Assembly: GCA_900617975.1 (NCBI GenBank)
Contig: UZAE01013939.1
Coordinates: 1,012-17,869, forward strand
Reading direction: 5' to 3'
Source: Rodentolepis nana
Lineage: Eukaryota; Platyhelminthes; Cestoda; Cyclophyllidea; Hymenolepididae
DNA length: 16,858 nucleotides
Below, piece after piece: positions 9,684 to 16,858 of this stretch. Made by a program: the position numbers and the translations under genes. The notes under the pieces were generated by a model. It was not told the DNA's origin. It saw nothing but the letters and a program-made list of their open reading frames with translations, and searched no databases. The stretch's first letter is position 1. Every line of letters begins with the position of its first letter.

Positions 9684-10478
9684 GTTATATACCAAATTAG
9701 GAAATACCAAGCAAGAGCAATTACTTTGATGATGAATACGACTGCAAAATTCTAGGAAATGTTCAGAAAAGGCCCAATTTATCTATACGCCAAAACAAAG
9801 TCCTAATATATAATTAGTTATGAAAAGGTATTTCCAATAAAGATCTTAAATTATTTTAATTTTAGAGATTTACTTTAATTTGCAAATATAATCATTTATT
9901 GAAATAAAGATCAGAGTCTTATTCATTTGATTTCTATTTTATGTCCTTAAAAATGTGTATTATTTTCCCAAAGTTCTAATTAATCTCAGTCTAAAATAAT
10001 AGTCTTTGTCGTTTGAAAAATTAACGCTTTCTTTATTACATTCTATTTATTACATTTTGAATTCAGTTTTATACTACTAAAAGTGTCGTTTATTCTGACA
10101 CTGGATATCGTAACTGCGAATTTCAATTAATTCCATATAGAGTTCTGCCAAACCAACCTTCTATTAACCAAATAACCGAATTTAATAGAACTCTGAGTCA
10201 TAATCATAAAAAGCTTTCATTTCCTTTTGCTTATCCCTCATTGAATCGGCTGCTTGTGATTTCGAAGCGGCTATCAGTATATCTTAATCAACTATTTGTT
10301 CAGTTATTAGTCAAGTCAACCAATCCCAACCGTTGCATCGACTTGCTGTAAAAATAACACTCTCCTTACTCAGCCTAAAGGTAACTCTGCTGGTATACAT
10401 ATTCCTCCTACTTTCTACATCGCCTTTTTAAATAAATAGGATCGTTCTACCCAACTACCGACTTCCAAGACAAACGCT
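9684..10478. other. AT-rich intergenic region between BAP1 3' end and ACTR10 5' end
   Basis: No open frame or RNA gene was recognised. The part from about 9780 to 10080 is especially AT-rich. The ACTR10 promoter would be expected here, but no specific element can be supported. Confidence 0.6.
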
Positions 10479-10484
10479 TTTATT
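10479..10484 (-). terminator. Candidate poly(A) signal AATAAA for BAP1
   Basis: The minus strand reads GTAATAAAAGC about 340 nt beyond the BAP1 stop. It is the nearest clear AATAAA seen. It would give a 3' UTR containing the CA and GAAA-type simple repeats at 10596-10740. Confidence 0.4.
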
Positions 10485-10595
10485 ACAGCATGGCCAGGGC
10501 ATAAGAGTGACAAAAGCATCGCGACAAGGAATAATGCGTATAATTCAATAAGATTAACATCATCCACAGTATTACCAGACAATCAATTTCGTCAT

Positions 10596-10740
10596 GCACA
10601 CACACACTGCATAACCAGATATATTATTCAGCGTGTAAGGATGTAGGGATATAGAATATGTACAGAATTGAGAAACCGAGAAAAAACTGTACAGTAAGAA
10701 AGAAAAAAGTAGAAAGAAAGAAAGCAAAACAGAAAGAAAC
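10596..10740. repeat. Simple repeats in the BAP1 3' UTR region: CA run and GAAA-rich tract
   Basis: A short (CA)n run (10596-10607) is followed by a purine-rich GAAA/AGAAA-type tract at about 10693-10740 on the plus strand, which reads as a TTTC/CTTT tract in the BAP1 transcript. Three overlapping minus-strand frames here are products of this low-complexity sequence. Confidence 0.6.
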
Positions 10741-10820
10741 ATGTACCATGGGGAAGGTGGATGGCAATATGAACCAATAAATGGCGTGAGAGCAAAGACA
10801 AACGATATTCCACACACATA

Positions 10821-12080
10821 TCACAGAGGTCTCCTTGGCGTTCTTCGGCGACTAGTGGAAGAGGGGGATGTGGATACTCTAGAACTGCCCATTGTCGACA
10901 TTCTCGTAGAGGGTCGATTATTTGCAGAGACAGCAGTCAGACGAGCTCTCTTTACTGCCCTTCCAGCCGCAGATATCCCATCTCCCGCATTTCCAGTGGA
11001 CATTATGGACGATGTTGTGGATGTTGACCCAGACGCAGATGAAGCCGACCAATTTGTCGACTTTTGTGCCGATTTCCCAGAAGAATTAATAATACGTCGT
11101 CTCTTTCTCAGCTGTCTTCCATTAGAACTGCCGCTGTTACCAATCGCGTTAGCTTCACCAACCAGTTTCTGTAACATCCCATGCTCTTTTAGTTGTTTTA
11201 AGAATGCTCGGATGAAGGGCTCATAGTTGTGGATTCGTCGAGCAGCATCCACCCGATAAGACTGTCGTCTCGCTTCTTCTTCTGCCAATGCTGAAGAACA
11301 GGCTCTAGCCTGCGCCTCGATACTAGCAAGAAGAAGACTCAAATTCTCAGTAGTTAAGAAGGCTGTAGTCATTGACGATGAGGCAGAGGAATTAATATTC
11401 GGTGAAGTTCCCTCTTCTTCTTTGACGACTCGATTCGTGGTGGCTAGAGAATGAGAGGCAATGGTATCTCGACGGGTTGATGAACGTGTGGGATATTTCG
11501 CAAGAGGAGCCTGTTCTTTCACTACCAAACTTTTTCTCCTCGTAGTAACTCCCTCAGAGGTCTCTTCAACCGCAACAGCATTATTGTTGTTACCACATAG
11601 AGATGGATCCTCCGTTAAATCGATACAGATAGAGGAAGGTGAGGGAGCAGAGCTGCCGAAACCGCGGAGATTTAATTTCTTCGATGGGGTAAGCGAAGGG
11701 GAGCGTTTCAAGAGCTTAGATCTTACAGCGGCGGCAGCCGCACGACTAGCAGATCGTGTCAGAGGGCGTCCATCTGAACCAACGTCACCTCCCTCGGAGT
11801 TTTCCGCATTGGTATCCTCTGATTCTGTCTCTGTATTATTTTCCTGCTGTTCATGGGTATCGTCTGGTTCTGGACTCCCATTAATATCTGGTGTCGAGTT
11901 AGCTGTCTCCAAACTTCCGTTATGTTCCAATTTCACTTGAACCGCGGTGACGTTGCTGCTGGAGAGTTGTTGGATGGTCCTTTCGAGAATGGATCGGTTC
12001 TTTTCAAGATTGTCGAGTCGAGAGCTCAAGGCCAGTCGACGATCGGGTACCACTGCCATTAGGTTGTAACGCACATCTTG
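10821..12080 (-). CDS. BAP1: BAP1/Calypso-type ubiquitin carboxyl-terminal hydrolase, last exon (C-terminal 419 residues)
   Basis: The exon starts after a good minus-strand acceptor (CCCTGTTGCAG) in phase 0 and runs to TGA. Its first residues, QDVRYNLMAVVPDRR, match the end of the BAP1 UCH catalytic domain. A short coiled-coil-like helix follows (about 17-40). Residues about 55-240 are acidic or Ser/Thr-rich and look disordered. Residues about 242-315 are the UCH37-like domain (ULD), with YRVDAARRIHNYEPFI and GMLQKLV. A basic tail of about 100 residues (RQLRKRRR, then Ser/Arg-rich) follows, well beyond the roughly 30 in human BAP1. Family knowledge: BAP1 with ASXL removes ubiquitin from histone H2A in the nucleus, the ULD binds ASXL and the basic tail binds nucleosomal DNA. 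UCHL5 is less likely because of the long linker and tail. Catalytic Cys, His and Asp lie upstream and are not visible. No [DE]HxY HCF-1-binding motif is present in this part. Confidence 0.9.
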   Translation of the reverse strand, partial: QDVRYNLMAVVPDRRLALSSRLDNLEKNRSILERTIQQLSSSNVTAVQVKLEHNGSLETANSTPDINGSPEPDDTHEQQENNTETESEDTNAENSEGGDVGSDGRPLTRSASRAAAAAVRSKLLKRSPSLTPSKKLNLRGFGSSAPSPSSICIDLTEDPSLCGNNNNAVAVEETSEGVTTRRKSLVVKEQAPLAKYPTRSSTRRDTIASHSLATTNRVVKEEEGTSPNINSSASSSMTTAFLTTENLSLLLASIEAQARACSSALAEEEARRQSYRVDAARRIHNYEPFIRAFLKQLKEHGMLQKLVGEANAIGNSGSSNGRQLRKRRRIINSSGKSAQKSTNWSASSASGSTSTTSSIMSTGNAGDGISAAGRAVKRARLTAVSANNRPSTRMSTMGSSRVSTSPSSTSRRRTPRRPL

Positions 12081-13564
12081 CTGCAACAGGGAAAGTGAAA
12101 AAGAATTAAAGTATGAGAAATAGATAGGCGAAATCTAATAGCCATGAGATATCGCTAAGGCTTATTAAATTAACAATGGTATTTTTAATTGGCAAGCTTC
12201 CCCCTATCTCGTATTTCATTGATTGATTCCCTCAATTCCAACTGTCCGTTTAATTATAGCAAATGAAGAGTACATATTAATTCTATACCAATAAAATAAT
12301 TACTGGGGGGTGGGGGGGGGTAGGGTGAGGTGGAGTTTTAGTCATTTCGGCTAAACATTGTCAGCGTTTCAAATAGGAATAAGAAACGGGGAGGCGGGGG
12401 GGGGGGGTCAAGTACTTTGCTAATCAATGAAAGATTCGTTCAAGGTAATTTGATTTTAACATTGGAACTAATTAACAGCCACCACCTAAATGGCGGCAGG
12501 TACTTGAAAATAACCTTTGCCAAATATTAAAAAGCGAAAAAAGTTGAAATCTAAGGGAAGCATTTAAAAGGAGACTACTTTTAGAGAAATGAAAGAAGAA
12601 TTGAACTAAAACTTAGCAGTATGGAGATAAATTAGATCATCAATAATCAATAAATAACTAAAAAAGGTAATTTTTAATCAGAGAAACCTGAAAATAGAAG
12701 CTTGAAAAGATTATAGATGCCTAATAGAAATTCACAAAAACAATCCTGTCTTGGAAACAAGATTTTTCCACCAAATCACAAGATGGGAGAGAGAGAGAGA
12801 TCACTAGGTCGTTAGGGCGATGAATTCAATTTCTACCAACATTTGGATTGGACAGACTTAATCAGAGAGGTTGACAATCCAAGTCACTGGAGGTACACCA
12901 AATAGTGTACTTAAACCCCTGGACTTTTAATTTTGTAGACACACACACACACAACGCCATCGAAGTGCAGACTTTTTGACTGCATCGCTTGAATGACAGC
13001 ACCAGAGAATTAAGTATTCGCGAGGACATCTACACACACTCTCTCCCTCTCAATTGTAATAATTAGCAAGCTTAGCAAAAGTGATGAATTTTGAAAGACG
13101 GAAATAAGCCAATTAAAAAAACAAAGCCTGTACGAGCGAAAAAGGAAAGAACAAAAGACCAATAGGAGGTAACAACTTTTAACGTCGGTAAAAAAGAGTG
13201 ACAACACGTTGAGACGAAATCAACTCCTGAAAAAACTTGATAAGAAGTTGAGGCAACACAAAGAAAAGTGAAGACTTGATGAATATGGGTCCATACTACT
13301 ACTACTACGTCAGGATCTTAAATTATCGATAATTGTGATGGAAGAGTGATCACCTTCCCCTATTTAGAACTACCTCGTAACGCCTGAATCACGTAAATCC
13401 AAAAGAGGTAGTGATGGGGGATATTGGGAGAAAAATTCGAATAAAAATTTCACCACAAATGTCCCAATTCAATCCCAAATAATGGTGATAAAAAATGAAG
13501 TCTGCAATAGCATTTTTGGTTTAGAACTAGTTGACGGCACCTAATTTAATATTATTAAGTAACC
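12081..13564. other. Non-coding region upstream of the BAP1 last exon (intron)
   Basis: It begins with the pyrimidine tract of the BAP1 acceptor (minus strand). Interrupted G runs lie at 12305-12320 and 12396-12407, with GA (12787-12800), CA (12939-12953) and TAC (13294-13308) microsatellites. No UCH-domain exon was recognised on the minus strand. The 65-codon minus frame near 13010-13207 is hydrophobic low-complexity and not supported. Confidence 0.6.
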
Positions 13565-13648
13565 TACCATCTGTAGGAACGATGGTATGGAACGAAACGG
13601 GGTTTATTTACCAGATTAGGAGTCACGGATTCGATACTCCTCGGTAAA
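13565..13648. other. Two adjacent inverted repeats (hairpins)
   Basis: First hairpin: taccatc (13565-13571) pairs perfectly with gatggta (13581-13587) over a 9-nt loop. Second, 19 bp on: tttacc (13607-13612) pairs with ggtaaa (13643-13648), and aggagt (13618-13623) pairs with actcct (13636-13641), with a 12-nt loop. Function is unknown. Confidence 0.45.
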
Positions 13649-13931
13649 CAACTACTGAGAACAGAATGACAAGGACTGGCAAAGATGGGCATGTACATAG
13701 AGGCAACAACAAATTAGCTTTCACCTTCTGCTTGCATCTAAATGACCAAAATGAAAAACACACCCTGAGCCCCACAAAGCACAGCGAATAAATCCCAAAA
13801 TTGGAATAATAAAACCTGAAGTTCCTAGGCTATAAACCTGTACATTTATCCTCCCTGAGCTCATATTGAACTGGGGCATGTAAACAACAAGGGGATTTGG
13901 GAGGCAACATACACGCATGAAAATAAGTATC

Positions 13932-13945
13932 AAATTGCCTGAAGT
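13932..13945. repeat. Target-site duplication of retroposon copy 2 (left)
   Basis: aaattgcctgaagt, identical to 14253-14266; the flanking bases differ on both sides. Confidence 0.88.
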
Positions 13946-14252
13946 GGGGTGTGCAATAGACTTACCTCCACGTGGTGCACCCTGGGCAACATATACTCAC
14001 ACGACAAAAAAGTCTGTTAACTCTCTCACTTCAAACTACCATGGCCCGACTGCTTGTCATATCCGACCCCTTTCACAGTACTCACCTTACCTTTTCTCTG
14101 CCCCTGTGCCTGTATCTGTTACATCTGTGAACCGCTCTTCGGATCCCCACCTCTCGACTTTCTGCTACTTTGATGAACCTTCCTTCTGTGAAGCCCGAAG
14201 TCAGCTAAATGGCTAATGACAGCTATCATAACGCCTGCCATTTGAAATAAAT
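13946..14252 (+). mobile_element. SINE-like short retroposon, copy 2
   Basis: This is the best-preserved copy, about 307 bp. The head is ggggtgtgcaatagac, then cacgtggtgcaccctgggc, caaactaccatggcc, cacagtactcacctta, ctactttgatgaacctt and gaagcccgaagtcagctaa, with the tail gaaataaat. Perfect 14-bp direct repeats (aaattgcctgaagt) flank it at 13932-13945 and 14253-14266. A 99-codon plus-strand frame runs from the flank into it but is not conserved in the other copies, so it is not a gene. If BAP1 extends rightwards, the insertion is intronic and antisense to BAP1. Confidence 0.85.
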
Positions 14253-14266
14253 AAATTGCCTGAAGT
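14253..14266. repeat. Target-site duplication of retroposon copy 2 (right)
   Basis: Exact partner of 13932-13945, directly after the ATAAAT-type tail. Confidence 0.88.
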
Positions 14267-15526
14267 AATTATCACATCAAGAAACTAACTGACTTCTAGA
14301 TCAGATCTCAAAGAAATAATTTTAAGAAAACTTGAGCGCTTAAGTAAATACACAAAGAGGACACATGATACTGAGACTTACTCCACTCACCAAGAGAACA
14401 CAACAGCTAGTAGTGATAGTAGCAAATACGAACACACGCATACACACACACCCCCACAAACGTATCAGTTCTAGGACCAACCAGTAAAATCGCTTACTGG
14501 ACTAGGCGTGTTAGCACAAGAGTTGCACCTTATTTACATATTTTGAAACAGTGGGCGGGTCTGAAGAACCTCTCTCTCTCGCGCTCTCGATGCATCCTAG
14601 AAATAAGGCGCTTCAATATACGCATCAAAGCCAACACTTGACCGAAGGTCACAGACGCCTCTTCATGAATGAAGTTGCATCTTTTCTGTAAAAAATCACA
14701 CATGCACATGATCAAAAAACAGAAAGGTCGGACTTAAAATCTAATATACAATTTCACAAAAGGGAAAGAATGCATACAATGAAAAATGTTCGTTTCGATT
14801 CTAGGCCACGTGGTCTTGTCCATATAGATAGTGATATGCACAAAAGAATACCAAACGTAATACTTTCTCAATTATCTAATCACCAAGTTGTTGTACCACT
14901 ACCCTCGATTGAAGAATTGGCCTTGGATATTACACAACACACCCAAATACAGCCAAGGAAACAGATTTTGGAAAGCAGTCCATTTGTCTTTGTTTTCCTC
15001 ACAAACAACAGCAGCGGTAAAAAGGGAAAATACAGAAAATGTAGCAAAAAATAAAACATTAAAAGGAAATATCAAGTAATTCCACCTGCTACTCAAAGAA
15101 AACCATTTTGGTGCAGCCACTCTCCAATTCTAACGAAATCAGTGCACTTTACCAACCCAACCAATGGATCTCGAACTCGCGACCTCTACGATTTAAGAAA
15201 TGTATTTCTCCTATCACAAAGCTACATATTTTTTCAGCTAACAATTTACTTAACCCACACATCGATTTCTGGAGCGTTTCCCAATAAGTAATATAACAAT
15301 AAAACGAGTCGCCGGAGAGGTCAGCGTGCATTCTCCCCCCCCCCCCCCCCCCACCAACAGGTGAGATTTCGCCTCCAGTGATGTGGGTGGAGAAACGCAT
15401 TGGTTAATTCGAGCCACCTGTCGGTAACGTTTCTCTTATAATTTGTTTGAGATATATTTATGGGAAAAATATGAAGAACATTTTCAGGTAAGATTTGCTA
15501 ACAAGAGACTTTATAATAGGAAAAAA
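14267..15526. other. Non-coding region between retroposon copies 2 and 3
   Basis: No gene was recognised. It holds an AC-rich microsatellite (about 14431-14459), a CT run (14570-14580) and an 18-bp C run (15335-15352). On the minus strand, GATTTTTTACAG followed by an open frame of about 35 codons (AAAAGATGCAAC onward, from about 14687 leftwards) looks like a possible exon but matches nothing known. Near 15163-15185 the minus strand has GAGTTCGAGATCC, resembling a tRNA-type B box; no tRNA fold could be drawn around it. Confidence 0.5.
15335..15352. repeat. Poly-C run, 18 bp
   Basis: Uninterrupted C run in non-coding DNA between retroposon copies 2 and 3. Confidence 0.9.
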
Positions 15527-15845
15527 GGGGTGGGCGAAAAACTTACCCCCACGTGACAACGTATACTCATGCGGCAAAAAAGCATATTAACCGGCAGTTG
15601 ACTTCTCACTCCAAACTACCATGACCTCAAGGTATGTCATATTCCACCACTTTCACAGTACTCACCTCACCTTTTTCTCTACCTTTGTGTCTGTCTGCCT
15701 CTTTTACATCTGTGAATCGCTCTTCTCTTTCTCACCCCTCGACCTTCTGCTACTTTGATGAACCTTCCCTCTGTGAAGCCCGAAGCCAGCTAAAGGGCTA
15801 ATGATAACTATCAAAGAGTCCTGCCATTTGAAGTAAATAAATAAA
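15527..15845 (+). mobile_element. SINE-like short retroposon, copy 3 (older)
   Basis: It has the same head (ggggtgggcg), the same block order and the same ataaataaa tail as the other copies. About 11 bp are missing after cacgtg (the gtgcaccctgg segment), and there are more substitutions. Flanks show only an imperfect duplication: taataggaaaaaa (15514-15526) against taaacggaaataa (15842-15854), 10 of 13 matching. This fits an older insertion. Confidence 0.78.
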
Positions 15846-15959
15846 CGGAAATAATACGCCAAACCAGAGTAAACTGTGTGTTTGTAATAAATTTGGCAGT
15901 TCCATCAAGAGGTGGTTGGGAACCAAAACATTTGAAGGAGGTGAAAGAAATTCACCATA

Positions 15960-16760
15960 GAAGGTAATGCACTATTGTCAACCTTCATCGGTTATCCAGG
16001 TCGTCAATTTCATGCATACATCTGAACTCAGCCTAAGCCCTTCTATAAAAAGTTGCGGGGTGTTTAGGCATTATCCCACACACATCCGAAAACCTGGTAG
16101 TTTGGGCAAATTTAGTCGGCATGTTTTGAGAAGTGTCTTCCAGGCCTTGTGCAGGCAAGTTGTGCTTTCATCTTTGCAAAAGTCGTTCTCATCGAAAAGA
16201 ACCAGATGGTTTTTGCTTCCACTTGTCACTGCACTTTGCTCAAAAGTTTCTTAGCTCTTGAAAGACTATGTTCGCAGGTCTTTTCTGCAGGTCTTTTGTA
16301 TAGACTTGAAGCAACGGAGGTCTTTATTAAATACAAGCATCATGGAAGAAGCTGAGACATTCAATTCACTGCGGAGACTATCAGGTTCGGATTCTGACGC
16401 CAAGGCGCTCCAAAGCACTTTATGTAAGCGCACTAGAATTAGATCAAATCATCTGTCATATTGCCTTTTTCCATCTACAGCAATATCGCAGTCTCCAATG
16501 CAATTCACAAGCTCATGGTGGATTTTTTTTCCCGACGTTGAGGGAGTACTAAAAGAAGTGATCATAACCTTATTTTGATGGACGGCACGCATCACCATGA
16601 AATGGACAAGTTATTCCTCTCCACAATACATCCTCATTGTCATCACGCTCATAAATGAATAAAGGCTTTCGACTTCTAAAGGAAGTGCAGTGTGCGTAAG
16701 CACTCTTACAACATCTAGAAAAGACAGCCAAGTAATAAGCTTTAAAAATTTATATACATA
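15960..16760 (-). pseudogene. Interrupted minus-strand coding-like region of unknown identity
   Basis: Several minus-strand frames of about 50-60 codons follow each other, each ended by a stop or a frame change. From about 16745 down: one contains KPLFIYERDDNEDVLWRG then C and H residues, faintly like a FLYWCH/MULE-type zinc finger. A second contains TSGKKIHHELVNCIGD. A third runs VRLHKVLWSALASESEPDSL to about 16265. A fourth has NHLVLFDENDFCKDES, and after one TAA the same frame continues for about 30 codons. Some gaps could be micro-introns, but no single spliced model worked. It could be a decayed transposable element, a broken gene or chance. An AATAAA on the plus strand near 16660 and a plus-strand GTAAGC...TCTACAG pair (about 16424-16480) mean a plus-strand gene cannot be excluded. 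Function is not assigned. Confidence 0.22.
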
Positions 16761-16858
16761 TATATGACGCATAGGCTTTAAATTATGTGTTCATTGAATC
16801 AAATTACATACGCATCACATTGCTTAGCGAATATTTTCCAACAACACCCCCCCCCCTC

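Noticed and set aside
10572..10824. Three overlapping hydrophobic minus-strand frames
   Set aside because: They are translations of the purine-rich GAAA/CA simple repeats in the presumed BAP1 3' UTR.
11461..11940. Plus-strand open frames at 10741-11226, 11461-11940 and 11853-12062
   Set aside because: They lie opposite the BAP1 last exon; their sequences are antisense readings of its Ser/Arg-rich codons and match nothing.
13917..14216. Plus-strand open frame of 99 codons
   Set aside because: It runs from the flank through the insertion site of retroposon copy 2 and is not preserved in copies 1 and 3.
14431..14459. AC-rich tract considered as a telomere- or CRISPR-like array
   Set aside because: It is a plain interrupted CA microsatellite; no spaced direct repeats were found anywhere in the window.
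14770..15054. Plus-strand open frame of 94 codons
   Set aside because: No homology was recognised, the sequence is Lys/Asn-rich, there is no splice context, and an overlapping minus frame is equally open. Chance is the simplest reading, though it was not tested.

Overview
This window is eukaryotic genomic DNA from an invertebrate, most likely a parasitic flatworm and probably a tapeworm. The reasons are: protein-coding genes split by introns that include two micro-introns of 35 and 39 bp; many long poly-C/poly-G runs; moderate GC; and metazoan-type orthologues with divergent sequence. The species call is inference. No bacterial, phage or viral genes were seen.

Layout. (1) About 143-4677, plus strand: the 3' five exons of an ANKRD13 A/B/D-type gene (end of the GPCR-chaperone-like domain plus four ubiquitin-interacting motifs). 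The ankyrin repeats lie left of the window. (2) 4678-6371: convergent intergenic space holding a complete short retroposon (minus strand) with a perfect 13-bp target-site duplication. (3) 6372-9660, minus strand: a complete six-exon ACTR10 (Arp11, dynactin pointed-end) gene, 411 codons before the stop, with one GC-AG intron and an acceptor-like site 3 nt upstream of the ATG. (4) 9664-10820: AT-rich intergenic DNA and the probable 3' UTR of the next gene. (5) 10821-12080, minus strand: the large last exon of a BAP1/Calypso-type deubiquitinase (end of the UCH domain, disordered acidic linker with SUMO-type motifs, ULD, long basic tail). Its catalytic exons were not found in the remaining 4.8 kb. 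(6) 12081-16858: no recognised gene. It holds two more copies of the same retroposon (one with a perfect 14-bp target-site duplication), homopolymers, microsatellites, paired hairpins, and at 15.96-16.75 kb a set of interrupted minus-strand frames that look like a decayed coding sequence.

The three genes have unrelated housekeeping roles: ubiquitin-dependent receptor trafficking, dynein/dynactin transport, and Polycomb-linked H2A deubiquitination. Nothing suggests a functional cluster. The most noteworthy non-genic signal is the roughly 310-340 bp retroposon family: three copies share both ends, have an ATAAATAAAT-type tail, and two have perfect target-site duplications.
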